Part shown: piece by piece, positions 34,299 to 42,142 of the stretch | Numbering within the stretch: position 1 is the first letter of the stretch | How the letters are laid out: each line of letters begins with the position of its first letter | Origin: Tolypothrix brevis GSE-NOS-MK-07-07A | Lineage (GTDB): Bacteria > Cyanobacteriota > Cyanobacteriia > Cyanobacteriales > Nostocaceae | Length of the DNA stretch: 48,420 bases | Assembly (NCBI GenBank): GCA_019358985.1 | Contig: JAHHIJ010000044.1 | Location: 1-48,420 of the forward strand | Reading direction: 5' to 3' | The notes under the pieces: model-generated | What the model saw: the letters and a program-made list of their open reading frames with translations, nothing else | The model's database searches: none | Told to the model about the DNA's origin: nothing | Translations under genes and position numbers: made by a program

Positions 34299-34504
34299 TT
34301 TCCCATCCTCACTCGTACTGCTTGATTATTCCCAAATTGAGTTTGTCTATTTATGTTGATGAATGGGAAAATAGTTAGTGGTTAGGGGTTATAGCGATTC
34401 CCAGATTCATGAGGTACAGAAAGAAAGAAAGAATTAACCGCTTCGGAAGATAGATAAACGCCGATGGACGCAGATAAATTTGTACCTCAGCAGACTAGGA
34501 AACG

Positions 34505-34566
34505 CTATAGCAGAAAACCCAACAACTATCAACTATCAACTATCAACCAACAACCAACAACCATCA
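34505..34566 (+). repeat. Short tandem repeats directly before the SGNH gene
   Basis: Tandem CAACTAT and CAACCAA heptads fill the last 60 bases before ATG 34567. A longer open frame running through them (start 34480) is therefore not believed. Confidence 0.8.
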
Positions 34567-35706
34567 ATGATTAAATATTTATATCGTCCTCTATTATGCA
34601 TATCTGGTTGCTTAATATTTTTAATTTTGCATAGTTTTCTCGGTTCATCTCCTAGTTTGGCAGCTGAGAAAATTGTTTTCAGATATGGAATATTCGCTCA
34701 ATCGCTTCCAATAGCAGATATACGCAAGTATGCGGAAACCAAAAAAGTTTCGTCTGATTTGCAATCTTTTCTTGGGTATTTAAAACCGAAACAACAAGAA
34801 AAGTTACAATCAGCGCTTCAGGTGAAAAAATCTCTAAATATTGTGGCTTTAAATAAGCTGGTAGATTCACCAATTGGTAAACTATTTTTATCTGGTGCTT
34901 CTCGTGCGATCGCTCGAGAAGATAAAGCAGGTATTCCAGCACTACGAGCAGCTTTACTTCTTGGTGCAAAATCATCAGAAGGTTTAAGTATTATCAGCTT
35001 TCTCGAAGCTTATCCCAGTGATAGATTAGTTATTGATGTACCAGCGACTTTAGACTTACTCAGCAAATCAAAGTTGTTTTTTGCTTCTAATGATGCAACA
35101 GCAAAAGATAATTTAAGTTCTTCACCTTTATGGAAACTGGAACTTCAATATCAGATATTTGCTGCTGAAGGTAAGCAATTTACCGGCTGTTTGTTTGGTG
35201 ATTCTATTTCCGTTCAAATTGGTGATACCCTTGGTGAGGGTAATTTTAATTTTGGAATTAATGGTTTGAGTTCAATTTCGTTAGTTCAACAACTACAACG
35301 TTTAATTCCTACCAAGGTTAAATGTGACAAAACCATCATTGCTATTGGGGGAAATGATGCTTTGTACAATCTTACTGATGAAGAGTTTACCAAAAATTTG
35401 AAACAAGCGATCGCACTTGTGAGAACATCCGGAACTAAACAGATTTTTCTCATTCCCGCTTTTTACTCAACTGTAACCGCTAGCAATGATCCAACTCTAG
35501 CCGCTCCACTCCCGAAAGTCGAACAAATCAACGCTGTAATCAATCAAGTGGCAGCTTCGGAAAATGTCCCCGTTGTGACTGAAAGTATAGCACCGTTGTA
35601 TGAAAATAATGTTTTGAAGGATAATTTTACAACAGATGGCGATCATTTAAATGCAGAAGGACTCAAGATTTATCGACAAGCATTATTGAATATTTTAGGG
35701 AAATAA
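34567..35706 (+). CDS. DUF1400-SGNH/GDSL hydrolase fusion, exported
   Basis: A 379-residue exported protein. The signal peptide ends near SPSLAAE. The next 150 residues match the cyanobacterial DUF1400 domain (KIVFRYGIFAQSLPIADIRKYAETKKV, then LRAALLLGAKSSEGLSIISFLEAYP), which normally precedes alpha/beta hydrolases. The C-terminal half is instead an SGNH hydrolase: FGDS (Ser213), GINGLSS, GGND and DGDHLN supply the Ser, Gly, Asn and Asp-His residues. It should be a periplasmic or outer-membrane esterase, perhaps a deacetylase. The domain pairing is unusual to my knowledge. The ATG after the short repeats is chosen as start. Confidence 0.85.
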   Translation: MIKYLYRPLLCISGCLIFLILHSFLGSSPSLAAEKIVFRYGIFAQSLPIADIRKYAETKKVSSDLQSFLGYLKPKQQEKLQSALQVKKSLNIVALNKLVDSPIGKLFLSGASRAIAREDKAGIPALRAALLLGAKSSEGLSIISFLEAYPSDRLVIDVPATLDLLSKSKLFFASNDATAKDNLSSSPLWKLELQYQIFAAEGKQFTGCLFGDSISVQIGDTLGEGNFNFGINGLSSISLVQQLQRLIPTKVKCDKTIIAIGGNDALYNLTDEEFTKNLKQAIALVRTSGTKQIFLIPAFYSTVTASNDPTLAAPLPKVEQINAVINQVAASENVPVVTESIAPLYENNVLKDNFTTDGDHLNAEGLKIYRQALLNILGK

Positions 35707-35715
35707 ATATCCCAT

Positions 35716-35825
35716 CGTAAAGACGTTCCGCCGTCAAGACGTTCCGCCGTCAAGACGTTCCGCCGTCAAGACGTTCCGCCGTCAAGACGTTCCGCCGTCA
35801 AGACGTTCCGCCGGAACGTCTCTAC
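35716..35825. repeat. Tandem array: six 16-bp units made from half of the palindromic repeat
   Basis: Six units of CGTCAAGACGTTCCGC (first unit CGTAAAG...) run 35716-35811, followed by CGGAACGTCTCTAC (35812-35825). Only the last unit and the final arm form a full hairpin. It lies 9 bases after the SGNH stop, between convergent genes. Confidence 0.95.
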
Positions 35826-35849
35826 AATATGTGTCCCCCAGTCCCTTAT

Positions 35850-36980
35850 TCAAACTTTGATAAACCAGCGTTGACGATACATAGAGTAAGCTACAGCTAA
35901 CCAAAATAAGACGGTGACAATGGCAAATAATAGCGAACCATTGAAAGCACCAGCCCAAGGTACGAAAAGATTATTGTAAATCCAATCGAAGGTGTTTGGA
36001 GCTTTTTCGCCGCTGCCGATGTTGGTTTTCACCAAGACTTTAATTAGTAACACAGAAGCAACGAAAATAGCGATCGCATTTAAACCCATAACTTCAAAGG
36101 CTTTACTCCAACGTCGTATCCGTCGCACTTCAATCAGTTCATAACAACCTGCTAGCAATATTAATGCCCAACCACTCGTAAAAATTACATAAGAACTCGT
36201 CCACAATTTCTTATTAATCGGGAATGTTAAACCCCATACCCAACCGATAATTAAGCAACCAATACCAAATAATACTAAACCTATACTTGTGCGTGATTTA
36301 ACTGGCTGATTGCGTATCCAATCACCTGTGAAATAGCCAGCAAAAACGCTAGCGATCGCGGGAATCGTACTAAAAAGCCCTTCAGGATCTCCCATGAATT
36401 TGAAACCATCACCTTTATATAGATGTGAAGAGGGAATAATCAATCGATCTACAAAAGCCCCAAAGTTACCTTCTCGTGTCAGCACTCCGGCACCAAAACC
36501 GGGAACTGGCACATACATCATCACCAACCAGTAACCGATAAGCAACACTCCTGCAAGTATCCATAATCCTTTACGCGGTATATTTAAGACTGCCAACGAC
36601 GCAAATAAATAAGCAAGGCTAATGCGTTGTAATACTCCCATGATGCGGATACTACCGAAATCGAAAGTCCCAATCCCCTTATTCCAAAATACATTCAGCA
36701 GCAATCCCAAAGCAAAAAGAATGGCAGCGCGGCGCAAAATACGCCAATATACACTTGATGTAGGTTTGTTCTCTTCCGTATACTTAGATAAGGAAAAAGT
36801 CATCGCTACACCAACAATGAAGAGAAAGAAGGGAAATACTAAATCAGTTGGTGTGCAACCATGCCAATCAGCATGAAGTAAAGGTGGATAAACATTCGGT
36901 TCGGCGATGCTTGCCATATTCACAAGAATCATACCAGCGATGGTAATGCCGCGAAAAACATCGAGAGAGGTGAGACGCAT
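35850..36980 (-). CDS. HGSNAT-like membrane acyltransferase (DUF5009/COG4299)
   Basis: A membrane protein of about 376 residues with roughly 10 hydrophobic segments. It opens with RLTSLDVFRGITIAGMILVNM and HADWHGCTPTDLVFPFFLFIVGVAM, the signature of the heparan-alpha-glucosaminide N-acetyltransferase/NagX family (COG4299). The His in the first outer loop (HADW) is the expected acetyl-transfer residue. It may acetylate a cell-wall or extracellular sugar. ATG 36980 is preferred; a GTG two codons upstream is possible. No ribosome site stands out. Confidence 0.85.
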   Translation of the reverse strand: MRLTSLDVFRGITIAGMILVNMASIAEPNVYPPLLHADWHGCTPTDLVFPFFLFIVGVAMTFSLSKYTEENKPTSSVYWRILRRAAILFALGLLLNVFWNKGIGTFDFGSIRIMGVLQRISLAYLFASLAVLNIPRKGLWILAGVLLIGYWLVMMYVPVPGFGAGVLTREGNFGAFVDRLIIPSSHLYKGDGFKFMGDPEGLFSTIPAIASVFAGYFTGDWIRNQPVKSRTSIGLVLFGIGCLIIGWVWGLTFPINKKLWTSSYVIFTSGWALILLAGCYELIEVRRIRRWSKAFEVMGLNAIAIFVASVLLIKVLVKTNIGSGEKAPNTFDWIYNNLFVPWAGAFNGSLLFAIVTVLFWLAVAYSMYRQRWFIKV

Positions 36981-37086
36981 AAGCACAATTATGTGGATAG
37001 AAAATTACATTACTCTCCTCAATGCAGACGAGCAAGAATAATTTTTAGACCTGCACACAAGTTAAAGTTTTGTCAAGTATACAACA

Positions 37087-37177
37087 GACATCGAGTTGAA
37101 AAACAATGTAGAGACGTAGCAGTGCTACGTCTAATCAAGGGTTGTGGACAACGCGTAGTTCATTTTCACTCCTATGT
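37087..37177. mobile_element. Miniature element, second subfamily
   Basis: It starts AGACATCGAGTTGAAAAACA and ends CTCCTATGTCTA. It contains a modular palindrome with core TAGCAGTGCTA (37108-37134) whose second arm is damaged. The ends resemble the 88-bp family (GACATC/ATGTC) but the interior differs. Confidence 0.65.
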
Positions 37178-37179
37178 CT

Positions 37180-37440
37180 AATAGACATCAGGTTGAAAAA
37201 CAATGTAGAGACGTTCCATCGGAACGTCTTTACTGATATTTTGCAGCAATCTCGATTAGCAGCATCACCCACCCAGAAATTTATTTCTGGGCTAATAGCG
37301 CGCATTCCATTGAAATGGACTGAAATTCTTTCTCAGTCGTCTTTAGACGAGTTTAGCTATCAGCCGGGGAATTTATTCCTCGGCGGGTTATTGAGAATGG
37401 TGCAAGATGTCAGTTTACGTCTTTTTTGGAGATGTCTATT
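37180..37440. mobile_element. Longer miniature element carrying a run of four hairpins
   Basis: It starts TAGACATCAGGTTGAAAAAC and ends TTTGGAGATGTCTA. It contains a modular palindrome (37205-37233). It then holds four stems in a row: CCCAGAAA/TTTCTGGG (37272-37291), CCATT/AATGG (37307-37318), TCGTCT/AGACGA (37337-37350), and GCCGGGGAAT/ATTCCTCGGC (37363-37384). Confidence 0.6.
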
Positions 37441-37531
37441 AGACATCTCCAGAAATTAATTATGCGTTACCCGAAACCCTTGTAAAGACGTTCCGCCGGA
37501 ACGTCTTTACGTATGAATCTGGAGATGTCTA
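37440..37531. mobile_element. 88-bp miniature element (copy C)
   Basis: The body is 37442-37529, flanked by TA (37440-37441 and 37530-37531). Terminal repeats are GACATCTCCAGA/TCTGGAGATGTC, a perfect match. The inner palindrome 37482-37510 has core TTCC-GCC-GGAA. It is inserted at the edge of a related element. Confidence 0.9.
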
Positions 37532-37609
37532 TTAGATGTGGGTTTGAAAAACAGACTATTCTGTGCTACGTCTCTACATTCTTTTCTGGAAAGATCCAGT
37601 ATGCTTGCT

Positions 37610-38017
37610 TTAATTTAATTCGTCTGCGCCACATGAAGGAGAAGGAATTCTTGCCAAAATTCCTTTTTTCAGTGGCACCGGTCTTTCTGCCCAAGGCAAC
37701 AATCCCTCAGCATGATTATAATACTTAGTGGCACACTCCAAAACATTTGCAATTTCTAAAGTTGATAAATCTGGGGAAATATCACCAAATAAATAAGTGC
37801 ATTTGCCGTTTGCGACAAAACAAACAGTACATGCGCGATCGCAAGCACTCATGCACTCTACAGGCTGAATCGGAAATTCTTCATGCAATTCCCAGTCTTG
37901 ATGCAGTTCTTGCAATTGCTTGAATAATTTATCACCACCACTTTCACCAACTCGCTTTCCATCTTTCCAGATACTTGAGCAAGTAGTACAAACAAACAAA
38001 GCATGTTGAGTTTTCAT
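37610..38017 (-). CDS. DUF1636 family (2Fe-2S ferredoxin-like) protein
   Basis: A 135-residue protein starting MKTQHALFVCTTCSSIWKDG. Cysteines in VCTTC, ECMSACDRACTVCF and the C-terminal PSCGADEL fit metal or Fe-S binding. The family (DUF1636, thioredoxin-like ferredoxin relatives) is often seen near cobalamin or metal-uptake genes in other bacteria. No such neighbour is seen here, so the function is open. Its last codons abut the miniature-element cluster. Confidence 0.85.
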   Translation of the reverse strand: MKTQHALFVCTTCSSIWKDGKRVGESGGDKLFKQLQELHQDWELHEEFPIQPVECMSACDRACTVCFVANGKCTYLFGDISPDLSTLEIANVLECATKYYNHAEGLLPWAERPVPLKKGILARIPSPSCGADELN

Positions 38018-38185
38018 CTATTCGTGGCAGTTCCCAGAAGAACCGTCGATACACATATACTACTGTATTGCGAGACGCAAATTTTTGTTAACACTAGCTG
38101 CCGCTTTTGGTAATTAGCGGGACTTAAAGATTCTCTCTCCTGAATGCTGAGTTTTCAAACTTCTTAAAATTGTCTATAATTATTG

Positions 38186-38203
38186 TATGTCAAATATGAC
38201 ATA
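38186..38203. promoter_or_regulatory. Inverted repeat in the toxin-antitoxin promoter
   Basis: TATGTCA (38186-38192) and TGACATA (38197-38203) form an inverted repeat just after a TATAAT-like -10 box (38175-38180). It lies about 45 bases before the toxin start. It is a likely operator for the HTH antitoxin. Confidence 0.6.
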
Positions 38204-38248
38204 TTAATACTTTAATTGATAAATTAACGACTATGTACTGTATAAAAA

Positions 38249-38605
38249 ATGAACTCTCAATACATAAGCAAACCTCTTGTTTGGTTCAGTGGTGAGGTAA
38301 AGACTCCGCCCTTTTCAACAGGTGCGCGGATTGAGGCAGGGGTGTTGTTACGTAGGTTACAAGAGGGTGAAATTCTATCGTTGCCTGTTTCTCGACCGAT
38401 GCCTAGCATTAGCGCTCACTGTCATGAGCTGCGAATTAATGATAACGAAACTGATAAACAGTGGCGAATTATTTACCGGATTGACCCGGATGCAATTGTT
38501 ATAGTAGATGTTTTTCAAAAAAGCACTCAGAAAACTCCCAAGCGCGTGATTAATAATTGTCACAAACGACTGAGATTGTATGACGAAATCTCAAAGGAAA
38601 CTTAA
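38249..38605 (+). CDS. higB: HigB/RelE-type toxin (Gp49 family)
   Basis: A 118-residue protein of the phage Gp49/HigB toxin family. PLVWFSGEVKTPPFSTGARIEAGVLLRRLQ precedes MPSISAHCHELRI and QWRIIYRIDPDAIVIVDVFQKSTQKTPKRVI, with the basic end typical of ribosome-dependent mRNA interferases. It would cut mRNA when not bound by its antitoxin. The toxin-first order and the downstream HTH gene fit the higBA arrangement. The promoter with an inverted repeat is directly upstream. Confidence 0.88.
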   Translation: MNSQYISKPLVWFSGEVKTPPFSTGARIEAGVLLRRLQEGEILSLPVSRPMPSISAHCHELRINDNETDKQWRIIYRIDPDAIVIVDVFQKSTQKTPKRVINNCHKRLRLYDEISKET

Positions 38606-38630
38606 TTTATTTCTTGATTGAGGCTTGACT

Positions 38631-38954
38631 ATGGATACAGAGAAGCGTAAACGACTAGAAGCAGCGGGTTTTTGTGTTGGAGATGCAACGGACTTTCTGG
38701 AACTTTTGCCTGAAGAAGTAGCTTTTGTGGAAATGAAGCTGTCTTTGAGTAGATATTTGAAGGAACTTCGCATCAAAAATAAGCTTTCTCAGGAACATTT
38801 GGCTAAGAAAATCAACTCCAGTCAGTCGCGGGTTGCAAAGATGGAAGCGGGGGATGCGTCGGTTTCTGTAGATTTGATACTTCGGACAATGTTCGCAGTT
38901 GGTGCCACTCGCGAAGATGTGGCAAATGCGATCGCTTCTTCAGTAGATAGATAA
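38631..38954 (+). CDS. higA: HigA-type antitoxin (Xre HTH)
   Basis: A 107-residue protein with an Xre helix-turn-helix: LSRYLKELRIKNKLSQEHLAKKINSSQSRVAKMEAGD (about residues 44-80). The N-terminal 40 residues likely bind the toxin. It would neutralise HigB and repress the operon at the upstream inverted repeat. ATG 38631 has GAGG 8 bases upstream and is chosen over a TTG at 38625. It starts 25 bases after the toxin stop. Confidence 0.88.
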   Translation: MDTEKRKRLEAAGFCVGDATDFLELLPEEVAFVEMKLSLSRYLKELRIKNKLSQEHLAKKINSSQSRVAKMEAGDASVSVDLILRTMFAVGATREDVANAIASSVDR

Positions 38955-39460
38955 TACCCACATTCCGCACCCTAACTGTCACAAAGGGGTTTTTACTGAA
39001 TATTTTCTCTACAACGGGAGTAAAAAAATACTTCACTTACTCGTATAGTTATATTATTTACCGACCCAAAATAATATTTGATTCTCAATAAGAAGCAATA
39101 ACTATTTACTTTTAATCAATAGATAAAAAATTATGGCTGTTAAACTAATAGCGGTAGAGTCATAATAGATAATCGATAATGGGAAATTCCTGTATTTGCT
39201 GGAGATGAAATACAGGAAATCTTATTAGGTTCTCGATGGCTGAAATTATTTATTTTAGTCGCTGATTATAGTCAAAATAGAGTCACTTTAGAGTACATAT
39301 AAATCAGGAGAACGGCAATAGGACTCATCCTCTATCCGGTAATCGACATTCTTGCAAGAGACGTTCCGCCGGAACGTCTCTACAAAGGCGGGTTTTAATG
39401 CTACAATCATACGTCAAAATTTAAAATTCATATTTCAAATCAGCAACGCCCTAAATTTTA
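38955..39460. other. AT-rich intergenic stretch after higBA
   Basis: No gene is supported. A hairpin with an 11-bp perfect stem (TTCCTGTATTT 39187-39197 with AAATACAGGAA 39208-39218, 10-base loop) stands alone in the middle. A modular palindrome (39357-39383, core TTCC-GCC-GGAA) follows. The hairpin has no T-run, so it is not an obvious terminator. Confidence 0.55.
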
Positions 39461-40657
39461 TTAGTCTATCGTTGATTTAGCGATCGCTCCCAACTGCAAT
39501 CCTGGTGGAAAACTTCCTTCTTCTTTCACTCGCTTAATATCAGCATCGCTAAATCGCAAGTTCAACTTGTTTGCTATTGCTCGCAAAATATCACCTCTGT
39601 CAATTACACCAGCAACAGCATCTGCCGGAGAAAGCACGGTAATATAAGATAGCTTTTCGTTTTCCAGCTTGTTGATTACTTGCGCTAAATTTGTTCTTTC
39701 AGCAACAGTTGGTATTTCTGTCAAGGGATGCACAATACTTTGCACTAGTTTAGTTTCCCATTCGCTTCTTTCACAAGAGCGCAAATCGTCAATTGAAATC
39801 ATCCCTTGATAACGTCCATCAGCCGCAGCAAAATAAATCTGTGGTGCGGTGCTTTCTAATAAGTATAAGTCGGCAAAAGAACGCAAAGTTTGATTCCCAT
39901 CAACTACGCGAAACTCGCTAGTCATTGCTTCACTCGCAAGCAATTTCAGCAAGCTTTCTTGCAATGTAGTCACGCTATCATAGTTTTTGGCATTGCGAAC
40001 CCCAAACCAACCGAGCAGTGCAATCCACAATCCTGTTGCTAATTCCCTGGTAAAGAAATCTACAGCAAATCCCAAAGCGATCGCACTATAACCCAAAATT
40101 TGCCCCGATCTTGCTGCCCAATGTACAGCTTGATAGCGGTTTCCTGTGACTTTCCACAGTGCTGCTTTTAATACCTGTCCTCCATCTAGAGGTAAGCCAG
40201 GAATTAAGTTAAATAGCCCCAGAACTAAGTTAATTCGCGCCAAATCTCCCACCATTACAGCCGCTGGGCTGGTGTTAGGCAACACATAACCGATCAAATA
40301 CAGTAGAAAAAACAGCGTTACACTCACCAATGGACCAGCGATCGCTACTTGAAATGCTTTTCCTGGAGTTTTCGATTCTTCCTCTATAGCAGCAATGCCA
40401 CCAAAAAGAAACAGAGTAATTGAGTTAACTTTAATACCTTGAGATATAGCAACCAAGCTATGACCAAGTTCGTGCAACAAGACAGAACCAAATAGCAACA
40501 GTGCCATCAAAGCTCCAGAACTCCAAGCTAGCACAGGTCCCCATTCTAGGTAAGCTACCCCAAAATTGAGAGTTGCCAGCCCGACAATCAAAAACCATAA
40601 AGGATCTAAAAATAGCGGAATTCCAAACAAAGACCCGATTTTCCAAGTTTTTTCCAT
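39461..40657 (-). CDS. Site-2 metalloprotease (M50) with CBS domains
   Basis: A 398-residue intramembrane zinc protease. HELGH (residues 62-66) and NLIPGLPLDGGQVL are the metal-binding motifs in two transmembrane helices. A C-terminal part (about 240-370) has two CBS-like units, seen around FRVVDGNQTLRSFADLYLL and the VLSPADAVAGVIDRGDIL segment. Such proteases cut membrane-bound regulators. The CBS pair may sense adenine nucleotides. Substrate is unknown. It is transcribed alone. Confidence 0.92.
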   Translation of the reverse strand: MEKTWKIGSLFGIPLFLDPLWFLIVGLATLNFGVAYLEWGPVLAWSSGALMALLLFGSVLLHELGHSLVAISQGIKVNSITLFLFGGIAAIEEESKTPGKAFQVAIAGPLVSVTLFFLLYLIGYVLPNTSPAAVMVGDLARINLVLGLFNLIPGLPLDGGQVLKAALWKVTGNRYQAVHWAARSGQILGYSAIALGFAVDFFTRELATGLWIALLGWFGVRNAKNYDSVTTLQESLLKLLASEAMTSEFRVVDGNQTLRSFADLYLLESTAPQIYFAAADGRYQGMISIDDLRSCERSEWETKLVQSIVHPLTEIPTVAERTNLAQVINKLENEKLSYITVLSPADAVAGVIDRGDILRAIANKLNLRFSDADIKRVKEEGSFPPGLQLGAIAKSTID

Positions 40658-40995
40658 GACATCACCTTAAAATTTAAATATTTCCACCAGTTGCGACATT
40701 TGAGTTTTAAGTTATTTTTTCTACAAAATAATAATTTTTGCCGCTTCAGCAAAGCCGAAGAAACCATAGGCTTCAACTTCTAGAATAGACAATAATCAGG
40801 TTTATAAAGAAAAATGAAAATCTGTCTTTGTGATGCGAGGGTGCCTTATTATCAAGTCAAAATACAAAAAGGTATTATTGCGATCGCCATTCTGTAATTA
40901 TAGAAGGTTAAAAGACCTGCCAACTTTTCACGGATAGCGTGAGAATTTTCTTTATGTAGAGACGTTACGAATAACGTCTCTACCTATGATAAAAC
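40658..40995. other. Intergenic stretch between psaK and the M50 protease gene
   Basis: No gene is supported. It contains one modular palindrome (40956-40983) with an unusual core, GTAGAGACGTTA...TAACGTCTCTAC. It lies 12 bases after the psaK stop, where it may act as the transcript-end hairpin. Confidence 0.6.
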
Positions 40996-41247
40996 TTACA
41001 AACTACCGATATTGGTCAAACCTAAAACGATGGCAATGCCGACAATATGACCGAAACACATGGCACCGATGAATGCACCAAGGCTGATAGGCAGTATAGG
41101 CAGTTTGGGACCAACCAAAGGCTTTTCAATTTTGAAAGTCAGTAAAAGTGCCACTAAGCAGCTGACGCTGATGATGATCGCTACCGTGGTATTCCACTCA
41201 GGTGTAGCGGGAACAGTCATAGCAGTAAGTAAGATTGATGAAATCAA
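40996..41247 (-). CDS. psaK: Photosystem I subunit PsaK
   Basis: An 83-residue photosystem I subunit with two transmembrane helices. ATPEWNTTVAIIISVSCLVALLLTF is helix 1, and LGAFIGAMCFGHIVGIAIVLGLTNIGSL is helix 2 with the FGHI-G motif of PsaK. PsaK sits at the rim of photosystem I and affects antenna coupling. The TTG start at 41247 has GGAG 8 bases upstream and gives the expected short N-terminal presequence; an ATG at codon 10 would remove it. The loop sequence between helices (KIEKPLVGPKLPILP) is usual for the family. It is divergent from trpF. Confidence 0.9.
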   Translation of the reverse strand: MISSILLTAMTVPATPEWNTTVAIIISVSCLVALLLTFKIEKPLVGPKLPILPISLGAFIGAMCFGHIVGIAIVLGLTNIGSL

Positions 41248-41371
41248 GGTTGTGTCTCCGTAAATTTTTCTAAATCATTATAAAGTTAGAAAGACAAAAA
41301 AAGAGGAAAACTGGAAATTGTTTCTATAAGTTAAACTTAATGTAAGTTTTAGATAAATATTTATATTTTTC

Positions 41372-42028
41372 ATGCGGGTTAAGATTTGCGGAATTACCCA
41401 ACCAGAACAGGGGAGAGCGATCGCATCTTCAGGTGCAACAGCGCTAGGATTTATTTGTGTCCCATCTTCACCACGCTACGTCAGTACAGCGCAAATTCGG
41501 GCAGTAATTACACAACTACCCGAAAATATTGACAATATTGGTGTTTTTGCTAACTCTACAGTTGACAAAATTACCCAAACTGTTACCGATTCTGGCTTAA
41601 CTGGGGTGCAACTCCACGGAGACGAATCAACAGAATTTTGCTATGAGTTGCGTCAATCTCTACCCCACGTAGAAATTATTAAGGCTTTCAGAATACGCAG
41701 TTTAGAAGATTTGGACAAAGCTGCTACTTACACAACGATAGTGAATACTTTGCTACTTGATGCCTATCATCCCCAACAGTTGGGCGGTACTGGTAAAACC
41801 TTAGATTGGAACATGCTACAGCAATTTAGCCCTACTTGCCCTTGGTTTTTAGCAGGGGGACTAACCCCAGATAATATTCTTGAGGCTCTAAATCAAGTTA
41901 AGCCCAGTGGTATAGATTTATCCAGCGGTGTAGAACGCGCTCCTGGTGATAAAGATTTAGATAAGGTAGCGCAGTTGTTTGCCCGACTGCAAGAGCAAGC
42001 ACAATCGGATGGGAACTTTATTTCGTAG
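41372..42028 (+). CDS. trpF: Phosphoribosylanthranilate isomerase
   Basis: A 218-residue TIM barrel that converts phosphoribosylanthranilate in tryptophan synthesis. RVKICGIT at the N-terminus holds the active Cys, GVFAN and GVQLHGDES follow, [18 protein letters not shown] holds the acidic residue, and [11 protein letters not shown] and GIDLSSGVE bind phosphate. The stop codon TAG (42026-42028) lies inside a TTTCGTAGTA small repeat, so the last codon region may have been set by repeat insertion. It converges on folE. Confidence 0.97.
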   Translation: MRVKICGITQPEQGRAIASSGATALGFICVPSSPRYVSTAQIRAVITQLPENIDNIGVFANSTVDKITQTVTDSGLTGVQLHGDESTEFCYELRQSLPHVEIIKAFRIRSLEDLDKAATYTTIVNTLLLDAYHPQQLGGTGKTLDWNMLQQFSPTCPWFLAGGLTPDNILEALNQVKPSGIDLSSGVERAPGDKDLDKVAQLFARLQEQAQSDGNFIS

Positions 42029-42061
42029 TAGGCAGTTCACTGCCTTCCTCAGCACTTCAGG

Positions 42062-42142
42062 AAGGTTAGTGGTTAGTGAATTAGTAGTTAGTGAATGATA
42101 AATCAACTAACTACCATCAACTATCCACCATCAACTAACCTT
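42062..42142. repeat. Heptanucleotide repeats forming a hairpin between trpF and folE
   Basis: AAGGTTAGT (42062-42070) pairs with ACTAACCTT (42134-42142). GTTAGTG and ATCAACT heptads lie between. It is in the convergent trpF/folE spacer and reaches the folE stop codon, so it could serve both transcripts. Confidence 0.75.

Larger units (their letters stand above)
36987..37609. other. Intergenic cluster of nested miniature elements
   Basis: No gene is supported; the short frames here are read from repeats. Listed in order: TA-flanked element 1 (about 37087-37177), element 2 (about 37180-37440) carrying four hairpins, an 88-bp element (37442-37529) inserted inside a related element, and a truncated copy to about 37600. 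Confidence 0.75.

Noticed and set aside
35716-35825. CRISPR-like look of the regular array
   Set aside because: Units of 16 bp follow without spacers and no cas gene is near; it derives from the palindromic repeat.
36993-37728. Several frames of 60 to 105 codons between 36993 and 37728
   Set aside because: They read through the miniature elements and the end of the DUF1636 gene; none has a recognisable domain.
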